A stretch of 64,000 nucleotides of DNA from Dama dama (GCF_033118175.1 NC_083691.1:56014001-56078000); one strand, 5' to 3'; shown: positions 32,641 to 42,810, counted from the stretch's first letter. Notes: generated from the letters alone by a model not told the origin. Translations and numbers: made by a program.

Positions 32641-33414
32641 TTTGATGACAAAAATCTCTATCCTTTGTACTTTGACTGAGGATTCTGTCCCTTCTGGGGA
32701 GGGACACCCCCCACCCCCCACTCCCCACAGGCCTTTGTCGATCAGTGGTAGTCTGACGATTCTCCTGCCTGGAGGTGCCCAGAACACTTAGGGCTGTGAC
32801 TGGGGCACCCAGATCACCCAACAGTGACACAATCCTCCCACCAGTAAGTCTTCCTGATCCCCTACTTGTGTTTCCAGCCCTTGGCCAGGTGTTGTGGAAG
32901 ATAGTATAGGAGGTACATGTGGAGGATGGTACGGCCATAGGAGGATGGTAGCTCCTGTTCTCTAAAAGTTTATAAAGCAACAGTGCTTAGATCGTGGGGT
33001 GCTCAAACCACAGAACTGGGGTGGGGTTCAGAGTTGCTGAACCGGGTCTGTTGGACATTAGGATCCGAGTCCCTGCCCCCAGTGCAAGACTGTTTCCCAG
33101 TAACACTGCCTTCCACTCCAGACAAGGAAAGTGACACTCAGAGAGATGAAGCCATACTTCCAAGCCCGTGGCCTGTGGCCTCTGGCAGCCTCCAGCTCCA
33201 GCTACCATTTCCTCTCGCCAGGCCTCCCTGCTCTCATCACTTCCACACTCCACTTGTAACATCGCTGTTACTCAGCATAGCAGTTCATTTGTTTAAAATA
33301 ATGCTTCATTATGTCACAGTCATGACCACCAGTCAATGAAAAAATTGTGTGAATAGGCAATCATCTCTTTTCCTATGGCCTCTACCTCATGACTCTTCTT
33401 AAAAGGGTATGGAA

Positions 33415-33455
33415 TCTCCTTTAACCTTGCTAAAGGTTAGCAAGGTTAAAGGAGA
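33415..33455. repeat. Perfect 19-bp palindrome with 3-base centre
   Basis: TCTCCTTTAACCTTGCTAA (33415-33433) and its exact reverse complement (33437-33455) are separated by AGG. It is not part of a repeat I recognise. In the REEP1 pre-mRNA it lies about 150 nt after the exon 2 donor and would form an unbroken hairpin. Confidence 0.97.
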
Positions 33456-33607
33456 GGACTCCTGGGTGATATCTGGCAGGACACTGTACCACCCTGCTCC
33501 CAGCACCCACCAAAGAGGGCATCTGCCCTGCCTCCACTTCACGCTCAGCCTCCCCCACTTAACCCCATCATCACCCACCCCACCCACTCAAAAATTGTGC
33601 TACTTAC

Positions 33608-33680
33608 ATATTCTTTAATGTCCTTTGACTTCACAGCCTTGTAGGAATAATATGCAGGGTAAAGAGTGCCAAATATTAGC
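33608..33680 (-). CDS. REEP1: REEP1 exon 2 (codes residues 11-35)
   Basis: This 73-nt exon begins with the last base of codon 11 and encodes LIFGTLYPAYYSYKAVKSKD then IKEY (residues 12-35). It contains the first hydrophobic segment and the conserved YPAYYSYKA motif of the REEP family. The residues YYSYKAVKSKDIKEY separate REEP1 from REEP2 (YSSYKAVKTKNVKEY). The acceptor TCTTCCCTCCAG (33681-33692) and donor GTAAGT (33602-33607) are both strong. Exon 1, which should encode about 11 residues from the initiator Met, was not found in the 30 kb to the right, and no CpG-island-like sequence is seen there, so the promoter is outside the window. A perfect 19-bp palindrome lies about 150 nt into intron 2. 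Confidence 0.98.
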
Positions 33681-34023
33681 CTGGAGGGAAGAGAAAGAGG
33701 GAAAAAGTGAGAAATGTGATTTTCATTCATTCTGTTTGATGAAAAACATTGTCTTCAGTGCCAGAGCATCCTCTGAGCTACAAAACATGCTTCTGCGGGG
33801 CTTGGGTTGTTTTTCTGAAGGCCCTGAAGCTTTTCTGCTCATGGCTGGGACATGCTTCGGAACCTCTATGACCTGTTACAACTCCACACCCACCCTCCTT
33901 CCATCTGTCATTTGGCAACACAGGAGGGTGGTTTGGGGTCATGGAAGCCCAAAATGGGAGGATCGGGGGCTCTGGAGGTGGGAAACCAAGCTGAGCAGCC
34001 AAGACCCCTGAAATTAGAGGCCC

Positions 34024-34325
34024 AGTGGATTTCCCTGGTGGTCCAGTGGATAAGAATCCACCTGCCAATGCAGGGGACACAGACTCCATCCCTGGTCTGA
34101 GAAGATCCCACCTGCGGTGGAGCAACCACGCCTGCGCACTGAAACTTGTGAAGCCTGTGTACCTAGAGCCTGTGCTCCGAAGCAAGAGAAGCCCCCACAA
34201 AGAGAAACCCACGTACCGCAGGGAGGAGCAGCCCCCACTCTGCAACTAGGAAAGAGTCCTTGCAGCCACGAAGATGGAGCACAGCCAAAGCTACAAATTA
34301 ATAATTATACAGATGTTTTTAAAAG
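34024..34325 (+). mobile_element. CHR SINE, full length
   Basis: GATTTCCCTGGTGGTCCAGT head through GCCCCCACTCTGCAACTAGG to the AAAG-rich tail; the long CHR form. Confidence 0.93.
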
Positions 34326-34649
34326 GCCCGATGTTCCTCCCTGCTGCTGGTCCCCATCAGATGCTCTCTTAAGCCCACCTACACCTTGGGCTTCCTTTTC
34401 TACCAAAACCACACCACTCCAAGTTTCTTCAAATTTCACTCCCTTCAGACTGGATTTCAGCATCCTGCAGTCAGAATCAGCTGTTCAGTTTGTAAATCCA
34501 ATCAAACCAACCCTTCCTCCCAACAGACAGGTAAATCCCCACCTTGCATTAACCTGTGTCCCGCTGCTCTGAAGATGTAGAAGCAAAAATAATGACACCA
34601 GTGTGACTGTTTGGGCTTCAGCTCTCACTGAGTCATCACACCTGGGGCC

Positions 34650-35067
34650 ATGTACCAGGTCATTAAATAATCAGACTCTGCATAACATAGCTCCACTTGC
34701 CCTCATTCTCTCTACTTTGTCCCTTCCCCACCCCCAACAGCCGAGTCTTTGCCTGTTCTGTCCTTTCCTTCTGGAATCTCTGCATCACACCCTCCCACCT
34801 CCTTCTTTGTCAGGTTGGTGCCTATTCACTCATCAGATGCCAGCTCCATATGACCTCTTCCTGGAAGCCTTCCCTGAACTCTCCCCCTAAGTTAAATCTT
34901 CCCACTACACTCTCAAAGCATGATGCACAATTTGACCAGGGCATGTGATGTTTTGATTGACAGCATCCCCCAATTGGCCTCTAAGTGCCTCAGGGCATAG
35001 AATGGATCTGTTTTGTTCAACAGTGTATTTCCAGCACCTACCACATAGGAGACTCAGTAGATATTTT
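34650..35067 (+). mobile_element. L2 3' region
   Basis: CCTCTTCCTGGAAGCCTTCC, CAGGGCATAGAATGGATCTG and TATTTCCAGCACCTACCACA are in L2 3'-end order. Truncated by the CHR insertion that follows. Confidence 0.7.
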
Positions 35068-35402
35068 AATAATTATTATTTTAATTTTATTCAGTTATTT
35101 ATTTTTGTCTGTGCTGGGTCTTCATTGCTGGGCATAGGCTTTTCTACTTGTAGTGAGTGGGGGCTACACTCTAGTTGTGGTGCTCGGACTTCTCATTGGG
35201 GTGGCTTCTCTTGCTGTGGAGCGTCGTCTCTAGGGTGTGTGGGCTTCAGTAGTTGCAGCTTGCAGGCTCTAGAGCACAGGCTCAGTAGCTGTGGTGCTTA
35301 GTTGCCCTGTGGCATGTGGGATCTTCCCAGACCAGGGATTGAACTCATATCCCCTGCATTGGCAGGTGGATTCTTAACCACTGGACCACCAGGGAAGTCC
35401 CC
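35068..35402 (-). mobile_element. CHR SINE, full length, with TSD
   Basis: Head at 35402, long CHR body and A/T tail. TSD TCAGTAGATATTTT (35054-35067) and TCAATAGATATTTT (35403-35416), one mismatch. Inserted in the L2 above. Confidence 0.93.
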
Positions 35403-35643
35403 TCAATAGATATTTTTAAATGAATTAATTGACAGGATGCTGGCGCTGAAAGGGTTTCATCCTTTCACCCGACAGGTGAAGTCACCTCTACGTGTCAATT
35501 CAGGTGCCAGCTGTTGTACCATCCTGGCTCTGTCCCCACAAGGGCCAGCAACGCATGTGACAACCCTATGGACAGAGCCATGCAAGGGGACACCACACTC
35601 AGGAAGCCCAAAGCCATGGCTAGTTCACCAGGAGGCGGTGCGG

Positions 35644-35661
35644 GGTGGGGGGGGGGGGGTT
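35644..35661. repeat. Poly(G) run
   Basis: About 14 consecutive G on the plus strand (C in the REEP1 transcript). Confidence 0.9.
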
Positions 35662-35854
35662 GTCATACAGAGGACTCCCATCAGATGCTATTTATCAAGC
35701 AGGGCTTAGTTTTACAATAAGCTGTGGCAGGTAATACCTTGACAGTCCACATTCATCAGGTTTCCATGAAAAAACAGAAAGCTAACTGAACCGAGTCTGT
35801 TTCTGGTGCTGAATGGGAAGGGGAAAGGGTTTCGTAACCTTGACTCACACAGGC

Positions 35855-36035
35855 CCTGCACTAAATGCTCTGCAGACACGAGCTCAGACAGCCTTGGTAA
35901 CAAGAACCTCGTCCATAGACACGGCACCAAGGCTGGAGCAGCTAGTCCGAGCTTGCCTAGTTCCATGACCAGTAAGGGATAAAGGAGGGGAAGCCAGACT
36001 GGCCTCCTCTGTGCCTGACTCCTTACCAACACTGT
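35855..36035 (+). mobile_element. MIR SINE
   Basis: CCCTGCACTAAATGCTCTGC at the left, AGCTAGTCCGAGCTTGCCTA in the middle and GTGCCTGACTCCTTACCAAC at the right follow MIR order. Confidence 0.55.
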
Positions 36036-36159
36036 CCACCGCGTTGGAGAGCAAGGCCACGCCCTGGGAAGACTGAAATTGTATCTAAGGAGCTAGATAA
36101 GACAGCCAAAGTGACAAAAACATAGTCTGAAAGAAAACAAGAAAATTCAAAAAGAGAGG

Positions 36160-36505
36160 GTGACCTCCACTGACTGTCCAGTGGCTAAGACTCTGCACCT
36201 CTAATGCAGGGGTTGTTTGGTCATTCAGTCATGTCTGACTCTTTGCAACCCTATGGACTGCAGCATGCCAGGCTTCCCTGTCCTTTACCATCTCCTGAAG
36301 TTTGCTCAAACTCATGTCCATTGAGTCCAATGCAGGGGGCCCAGGTTCAATTCCTGGTCAGGGATCCCACATACCGCAACTAAGAGTTCGAATGCCTCAA
36401 CTGAAAAAGAATCCTGCATGCCACAGTGAAGATCCAAGATCCTGTGTGTTGCAACTAAGACCTGGTGCAGCCAAATATAATGTCAAAAAATTAATTAAAA
36501 AAAAA
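36160..36505 (+). mobile_element. CHR SINE, split by BovB
   Basis: Left piece (CTGTCCAGTGGCTAAGACTC) and right piece (GGCCCAGGTTCAATTCCTGG to the A-run at 36497-36511) rejoin exactly when 36213-36338 is removed. Confidence 0.9.
36213..36328 (-). mobile_element. BovB 3' end, 116 bases, nested, with TSD
   Basis: Reverse BovB terminus from TTGTTTGGTCATTCAGTCAT to CTCATGTCCATTGAGTC. Perfect 10-bp TSD AATGCAGGGG at 36203-36212 and 36329-36338. Confidence 0.94.
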
Positions 36506-36639
36506 AAAAAAGATGGCCACAGTGCCAAAGACACAGGCAGCCCAAAGAAGTCCACTGGGATCTGTCACAAGTCAGCTCAGAGGAGGGGGTTTCCCCAACC
36601 TCCCCTCTTCCCCCGGCCGCTAGCCCCACTTCGCCCCTA

Positions 36640-36910
36640 AGCAATATTCTCAGATACTCAGGAGAATCTCCCTTCGTCCCTGAGACCTTTCCTGACCTCA
36701 ACATCCCCTGAAGATTAGGTTCCTGTTCTGTTCTTCACTGCCACACCCTGGATGGTCTCCTTTCTTAGCTCTGATCCATATCACTTGCATCAGTTTTTTC
36801 CATGTCTCTCTCTCCCACAAGACAAGTTCCACAAAGTTGACTTGATGTTGTCTGCTTATGAGTGTAACTCACACCCCTTGGGCAGAGGAAGTGCTTGGTA
36901 AATATGTGTC
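36640..36910 (+). mobile_element. Possible L2 fragment
   Basis: CACAAGACAAGTTCCACAAA and GAGGAAGTGCTTGGTAAATA resemble the worn end of L2. Confidence 0.4.
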
Positions 36911-37121
36911 GCCTCTGGGAAGTTTCAGAAAGTGGTGAAGCAAGGGTCAGAGCCACCCAAGGGATGCTCATGACTTTGGGGCTGAGGTCTCAGTAGTGAG
37001 GAGATGCTGGACAGCACCAGGCTGCTTCAGCAAAGCCTCCAGCACAAGGTCACAGGCCCCAGAGAAACAAACACGCCCTCCTTTGGCACAGAGGCCCTGG
37101 TCAATAGTCACGTCTGCCAGG

Positions 37122-37187
37122 ACAGAGGAGCCTGCAATGCTGCAGTCCATGGGGTCGCCAGGAGTCAGATGCGACTGAACAACAAGC
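37122..37187 (+). mobile_element. Bov-tA 3' tail fragment
   Basis: GGACAGAGGAGCCTGCAATG to GATGCGACTGAACAACAAG. Confidence 0.8.
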
Positions 37188-37918
37188 AAGGCTGAACAAC
37201 AGCAACGGCCAGGAGGGTGTCCAGCCCCTGCCTTGAGGCAGCGTGTGAGCTGCAGGAGAGACAGGTGGAAAGTGCATCTTGACCTGACAACCCATGGATC
37301 AGCTCTTCTGTGAACCCCAAAGGCCAGTGACACCCCCCGAGTGGACAGAGAGGTGGAAAGCCTCACAAGGGCCAAGACAAAGGAGGCCTGTGCTCCATCT
37401 GCCTGGGGGACTCAGGTGTGAATGGCTGCCAGCATCCCCCCACCTGGCTCCCGTTTGACAGCACAGGGACAGCAAGACAAATGTGCCTGTGCTTTCCAGT
37501 CTCCGAAAGCTCAGAAACACTGGCATGTAAGGGACTAGACCCAGTATTTCACTGCCCAGAGGAGGGAGAATGGAATGAAAAGGGCAAGTTCTCCTAAATC
37601 TATTTTGGAGAAAAAAATAAATGAAGCAGATCCATGCCAAAGGGGTTTGGGAATGATGTCCATTCAGAGCAAGTCCCCCTGGCCAGGCCCTTCTCTTTCC
37701 CCGCCTCCCTCAGCTCTGGACCTAACCCTAACCTCCTGGCCAGTGGCTGTTCCCCACTGAGCCACACTTGCAGGCTTACAACGTGTCACTTCCTGGGACT
37801 TCCCTGGTAATGAGTGGGTAACAGGCAGGAAGGCCAGGGGTCTCCAAGGGGAGGAAATAGGCTGCAAGTGTCAGACATTTTTTCTCTCTCTCTTAAGCCG
37901 CAGGAGGAAACAAACAAG

Positions 37919-38546
37919 TGTTAGATTTTTTTCCCCTTCTCTATACAAATTTTAAAAAGGTTTCTTTTAAAATTCTGTGTTGCCATAATGACACCTGGTT
38001 CTACCTGAACTTAACTTTTCTCAAACCTTGAGCTAACCAATGGACTTTTCTTATGGAAATGTTTGTCTTAAGCTATGTTAATGAGCTATGTATTTACCCT
38101 AGACACTGTCTTTCAAACCTGTATATTTAACTGATACATTGTTCTCCTAATCTATGTTAATGAAACTATATATTTACTTGGAAACCTGCCTTTCTTCAAG
38201 ATTCAAGTCAATCATTTTATGGCCCAGGATAACTCACCTAGTGCCAATGTTATCTCAAAATGAATGTTGTGGGTGAGGGGCCTGGTGCCACTCTGAGTTT
38301 TGAGACATCTCCGTTCTATAATTAACAGCTTGCCAGTAGCTATATAACATCTGGCTAAAAACTAGCAGGGGAGCACTCTTTCTACCCCCTTCTGACGTCT
38401 ATGTCAGAAGCTTTCTCTATCTCTTTTATAGTTTAATAAAACTTTATTATACAAAAGCTCTGAGCGATCAAACCTTGTCTTCGTCACTGGCCCCAGACTG
38501 AAATCTTCTCTTCCGGAGGCCAAGAAGCGTTTTTCGTGGCTCAACA
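37919..38546 (+). mobile_element. Solo LTR of an endogenous retrovirus
   Basis: About 630 bases starting TGTTAGATTTTTTTCCC and ending near GTGGCTCAACA. It has a TATATAAC box near 38340, AATAAAACTTTATTA at 38436-38450, and a U5 region. Internally repeated ATGTTAATGA-type words (38075-38095, 38152-38172) show a duplicated U3 segment. No gag, pol or env sequence adjoins. No clean TSD was found, so the ends are approximate. Confidence 0.75.
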
Positions 38547-38555
38547 ACAACCTTT

Positions 38556-38750
38556 CAGTAGGCCAGTGGCCAAGATTTCATGCTCTCATAGCAGGGGGCC
38601 CAGGTTCTATCCACAGTCAGGGAACTAGATCCCACATGCCATAACTAAAGAGTTTGCATGCTGCAACTAAAGATGGAAGATCCTGCATGTCACAACTAAG
38701 ACCCAGTACAACCAAAAGAATAAAAATAAATAAACTTAAAAAATATGTGT
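38556..38750 (+). mobile_element. CHR SINE, head missing
   Basis: GGCCAGTGGCCAAGATTTCA, GGGGGCCCAGGTTCTATCCA, and tail AATAAAAATAAATAAACTTA. It begins within about 10 bases of the LTR end, so the LTR insertion or a deletion removed its head. Confidence 0.88.
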
Positions 38751-38774
38751 GACTTCCTATTGGTTACCTCTTCT

Positions 38775-38901
38775 TCAATTTTTTAAAAATGTATTTATTT
38801 GGCTGCATCAGGTCTTACCTGCAGCATTTGAATTCAGCTGTGGCTAGTTCCCTGACCAAGGGAGCTTGGAGTCTTAGCCACTGGACCACCAGGGAAGTCC
38901 C
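38775..38901 (-). mobile_element. CHR SINE
   Basis: Plus strand TATTTATTTGGCTGCATCAG to CCACTGGACCACCAGGGAAG. Confidence 0.9.
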
Positions 38902-38965
38902 CCAGCTTGCTCTTCTGCCTGCATCTTAGTGCATGACCTTCCCACAAATCCACACCTTACCAACA

Positions 38966-38986
38966 CCCGCCCCCCCCCCCCCCACC
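38966..38986. repeat. Poly(C) run (G-run in the transcript)
   Basis: CCCG then about 16 C residues; on the REEP1 sense strand this is a long G-run. Confidence 0.9.
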
Positions 38987-39227
38987 AAGTCTCACTAATC
39001 CTTTAAGACCATCTCAACAGAGCCACTTCTGTGAGTCTTTGATCAGTTGTCTCTCAGGATTTTCTTGACACGCATTAAGTCTCTTACAGCTCTTATGTAG
39101 TAGTTTTAATAATAAGACATTAAGAATAATGATATTAAAATCACTGAGTGTTCACCCATGCCAGGCACTGCTCTATAGGCTGTCTATTCTCTCAGTCCTC
39201 TCAACATCAACAGGATAAGAGTTCTTG

Positions 39228-39434
39228 TAGTGTTAGTTGCTGGGTCATGTCTGACTCTTTGTGACCCCATGGACTGTAGCCCACCAGGCTCCTATGTCCA
39301 TGGAATTCTCCAGGCAAGAATACTGGAGTGGGTTGTCAATCCCTTCTCCAGGGGATCTTCCCAACCCAGGGATCAAACAGAGGCTTCCTGCATTGCAGGC
39401 AGATTCTTTGTCATCTGAGCCACCAGGGAAGCCC
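39228..39434 (-). mobile_element. Bov-tA SINE, full length, inserted in MIR
   Basis: Flanked by AAGAGTTCTTGT (39217-39228) and AAGAATTCTTGT (39436-39447), one mismatch in 12. Confidence 0.92.
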
Positions 39435-39445
39435 TAAGAATTCTT

Positions 39446-39572
39446 GTGCTTAGGTGCTCAGTCGTGTCTGACTCTTTGCGACCCCATGGACTGTAGCCCG
39501 CCAGGTTCCTCTCTGCCCATGGAATTCTCCAGGCAAGAACACCAGAGTGGGTTGCCCTTTCTCTCTACAGGG
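39446..39572 (-). mobile_element. Bov-tA SINE, truncated, inserted beside the first
   Basis: Only the 3' half of Bov-tA. Perfect 10-bp flank AAGAATTCTT at 39436-39445 and 39573-39582, the same target as its neighbour. Confidence 0.92.
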
Positions 39573-39680
39573 AAGAATTCTTACTACTCCATTTTACAGA
39601 CTAGGACACTGAGGCTTACAGGGACAAACAGCCAGGAGCTGAGCTGGGATGTGACCTGGGCAGCCTGACAACAGGCTGAC

Positions 39681-39812
39681 TGTCTTCTCCCAGGGCGGCC
39701 TGTGCTGACTGTGTCAGGCCATCCAGGCCTAGGGGATTAGTGGGGTCCCCAGCACATGATACAGCCCCTGCCCAAGTGGGTGCTGGACGAATGTCTGATG
39801 GATGAATAAACA
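39681..39812 (+). mobile_element. L2 3' end
   Basis: CCCCAGCACATGATACAGCC and CTGGACGAATGTCTGATGGA then GATGAATAAA recall the L2 terminus. Confidence 0.6.
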
Positions 39813-40287
39813 TCAAACAACTGCAACCTCTCTCCAAGGAACTTCAGCCCACTTCATATTCACATAACTCTCTCTACAAGGTCAAGAGAAAAGCTGTACA
39901 ATGCTTAGGAGGAATAAAGCCACTTAAGTGCTTAAGGTTGGCTCAAGCGTGGGAAGGAAGGCTTGAGTGCCTTCTGTAGAGGGGAAACGAGGCTCTGTGC
40001 TCACACACTCCACCTGGTTGTCTGTGAACGGAGTTCCACCCGGCGCTCCAGAGCCACAGAGCTCTGCACCCACCCACCCCCTGCCCACGGCCATTTCCTG
40101 CTCCCCGGAAGTCCCCAACCCAACCTGCTGCCTCCATGTATCTGCTTGCCGCATCCCTGCTATCTTGCTCTTCATTTCTCCCCTTGCTCCAAACTAGGAG
40201 CTTCATCTGGGTTGCCTCCTTCGCTGCTGCAGGGGGTGGGGGTGGGGGGGTGCGGCAATGGGCCTCCTGTGAACGCTAACCTCTGAG

Positions 40288-40492
40288 ACAGCAGTTCCCA
40301 ACTGGGAGTGGGACATCTGGGCAACATCTGGAAACATGCAGGTCATCACAACTCAGAGAACACTACTGGCATCTCGTAGGGGGAGGCCTGGGATGCTGTT
40401 CAACATCCTACAACACACAGGACAGCCTCCCAAAGCCTGATCGGGTCCATAACATCAGAAGTGCCAACGTGGAGAAACCCTTGTCTAGGTGC
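40288..40492 (+). mobile_element. MER20 hAT element
   Basis: CAGCAGTTCCCAACTGGGAG start, AACATCCTACAACACACAGG middle, GAGAAACCCTTG end; close to full length. Confidence 0.9.
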
Positions 40493-40627
40493 TGTTTTTC
40501 AATCCTTGGGCCCTGCTCCTTTCCTTCAGCTTAAATGACATAAGATAACTGCTTTGAGCAGGACCCAGGGGCCTCTCTTCTTTCTCCAGTTAACTTCCAA
40601 GGAGTTAAAATTTCCTAAGAAGAAAGG

Positions 40628-40858
40628 GCTTCCCAGGTGGCACTAGTGGTAAAGAACCTACCTGCCAATGTAGGAGACATAGAGACTCAAGTTCAATCCC
40701 TGGGTTGGGAAAATCCCCTGGGGGAGAGCGTGGCAACTCACTCCAGTGTTCTTGCCTGGAGAATCCCATGGACAGAGGAGCCTGGCAGGCTACTCTAGTG
40801 GCCATGGCCCGTCCATGGGGTCACAAAAAGTTGGACACGACTGAAGCGACTTAGCACT
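40628..40858 (+). mobile_element. Bov-tA SINE
   Basis: Full length with the GACTGAAGCGACTTAGCAC end. Confidence 0.93.
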
Positions 40859-41164
40859 GCACAAGAAGAGAGGTAAGAGGTCTGTTGAAAGCCTGACTGA
40901 GCCCCACTGAGCCCCTCACTGGTCTCACCAAGCCAAACAACAGCGGAGGGTCCAAGAGGGTGAGCCCACGCCTGATCTCATCTTGGCCAAGTCCACAGGT
41001 TCCCCCCTCAACACTCAGTCAGCTCTGCTTCCAGCTGCCTCACCATTTCCCAGCCTTGCTGGGACCCCAGCACTGGCAGCAATATGCACCCTTGGCACTG
41101 ATGCAAAATATACAATTTCTGATTATCGTCCTATGTAGGTTTTTCTATGAAAGTTTATGAATCC

Positions 41165-41402
41165 ATTTTTTAAAATATTTACTTATTTTTATCTATCTAT
41201 TTGGCTGTGTTGTTGGGTCTCAGTTGCAGCACACAGGATCTTAGATCTTCGTCGTGGCATGCAGGATCTGTAGCTGCAGCATGAGAACTCTTAGTTTCAG
41301 CACATGGGATCTAGTTCCCTGACCAGGGATTGAACCTGGGTCCCCTGGATTGGGAGCATGGAGTCTTAGCCATGGACCACTGGACCACCAGGGAAGTCCC
41401 TA
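41165..41402 (-). mobile_element. CHR SINE
   Basis: Head GGGACTTCCCTGGTGGTCCA at 41400; CAGCACACAGGATCTTAGAT body on the plus strand; TTATTTTTATCT tail complement. Confidence 0.92.
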
Positions 41403-41824
41403 CAAATCAGTTTTGATTACTTTCCAAGAGAATTAATTTCCAAGACCATTTTTACTTTCTGCTGTCACACAAGGGTCCTCCTTGGTGCTAGAGTGCCTAC
41501 TGGCATTTCAATAAATATGCTATAATTTTTAAGATGGAAAAACCTTAAAACAGGAGAGAGAGACCTGAAGTCTCCTATATGTACTCTTTTCTCATATTTT
41601 TCTTTCTTTCCTTCCCCCAAATAACCTCCTGAATTCAGTGTTTCTCATTCTATTTCTCACTAATATTTTACTAACTCTGTAAGCCATGCTGAAACAGACA
41701 AAAATGTATTTCTATTTAAACATTATATAAATGGAATCACACTATATGTATTCCATTGAAATCTTTCTTCATTCAAACTTATGGTTTTGAAATTTTGATC
41801 CATACTGAGACTTGTCTTTCTAGA

Positions 41825-42210
41825 TCTTTTTTGTTGTTGTGTTGGGTCTTCATTGCCATACACAGGCTCTCTAGTTAGTGTGTGGGATCTTAGTTCCCTG
41901 ACAGGAGATCAAACCCACATCCCTTGCACTGTAAGGCAGATTCTTTTTTTTTTTTAATTAATTAATTTCTTTTAATTGGAGGCTAATTGCTTTACAGTAT
42001 TGTAGTGGTTTTTGCCATACATTGACATGAATCAGCCATGGGTGTCCATGTGTTCCCCATCCTGAACCTCTCTCCCACCTCCCTCCCCATCCCATTCCTC
42101 AGGGTCATCCCAGTGCACCAGTCCTGAGCACCCTGTCTCATGCATTGAACCTGGACTGGCGATCTATTTCTGGAAGGCAGATTCTTAACCACTGGATCAC
42201 CAGGGAAGTC
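41825..42210 (-). mobile_element. CHR SINE split by a young L1
   Basis: TGTGTTGGGTCTTCATTGCC through GTAAGGCAGATTCTT on the left and AAGGCAGATTCTTAACCACT through CACCAGGGAAGTCAC on the right form one element. Confidence 0.92.
41946..42173 (-). mobile_element. Ruminant L1 3' end, nested, with 13-bp TSD
   Basis: 228 bases of 3' UTR in reverse, tail complement (T-run) at 41946-41955, then ATTGCTTTACAGTATTGTAG and GCCATACATTGACATGAATC. Perfect TSD AAGGCAGATTCTT at 41933-41945 and 42174-42186. Confidence 0.96.
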
Positions 42211-42519
42211 ACTCTAGCTCACTGTAAACCTCTGTATACTATTTCATTATGTGAATTTATCACAGCTTATTTACCCATTCTATTGATGCATATTTAGGTC
42301 CTTTCCAAGTTGTCACTATTACAAACAGAGCCAGAATGAACATTCTTATACAAGTCTCCCTGGGCACATGTGACTTACTCTAGGGTTTACACACAGTGTG
42401 GAACTGCTGAGTTGCAGGGCACAGCACCTTCTTCCAGACAATGCCAAACCACTCCCCAGAGAGGTTATACCAGTCTCTACTCCTTCCTGCAGTATAAATG
42501 AGTTCTGATGTTCTCCATT

Positions 42520-42810
42520 ATTATTATTATTTTTGGTTGCGCTAGGTCTCCAATGCTTCACTTGGGCTTTCTCTAGTTACAATGAGGAGGGGGCTACTCT
42601 TCATTGCAGTGAGTGGGCTTCTCATTTCAGTGGCTTCTCTTGTTACAAAGCACTGGTTCCAGGCACACAGCCTTCAGTAGAAGCATGCAGGCTCAGCAGT
42701 TGTGGCACATGGGCCGAGGTTCTCCGTACATGGGCCTAGTTGCTCCGTGCCATGTGGGATCTTCCTGAACCAGGGATCAAACCTGTTCCCCTGCATCGGA
42801 AAGCACAGGA
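42520..42810 (-). mobile_element. CHR SINE, full length, with TSD
   Basis: Reverse long CHR with (TTA)n tail complement at 42518-42530. TSD TTCTCCATT at 42511-42519 and 42811-42819. Confidence 0.92.

Larger units (their letters stand above)
19352..33607 (-). other. REEP1 intron 2
   Basis: Nothing definable is seen in 19352-19796, 19906-20329, 23391-23721, 23769-24816, 25274-25605, 26249-26840, 26916-27249, 30291-30984, 31456-32529 and 32641-33414. The stretch 20450-21379 is A-rich and resembles worn L1 or HAL1 sequence but I could not anchor it. The block 31456-32529 is the longest repeat-free part and may include conserved noncoding sequence. Confidence 0.9.
39140..39680 (+). mobile_element. 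MIR SINE split by two Bov-tA copies
   Basis: CATGCCAGGCACTGCTCTAT and CAACATCAACAGGATAAG on the left continue as CTCCATTTTACAGACTAGGA and CACTGAGGCTTACAGGGACA on the right. Confidence 0.8.

Noticed and set aside
33778..34245. 155-residue minus-strand open frame
   Set aside because: Most of it is a CHR SINE read backwards; no conserved domain.
34117..34572. 151-residue plus-strand open frame
   Set aside because: First half is CHR SINE; the remainder has no conserved sequence.
36590..36640. GC-rich patch (CCCCCGGCCGCTAGCCCC) as a possible CpG-island promoter or exon 1
   Set aside because: Too short, few CpGs, and no REEP1 exon 1 codons for MVSWIISRLVV nearby.
37790..37815. CTGGGACTTCCCTGGTAA as a CHR head
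   Set aside because: The match stops after about 15 bases with no CHR body after it, so it may be chance.
39217..39582. Regularly spaced direct repeats resembling an array
   Set aside because: The repeats are SINE target duplications; no CRISPR array occurs in this mammalian intron.
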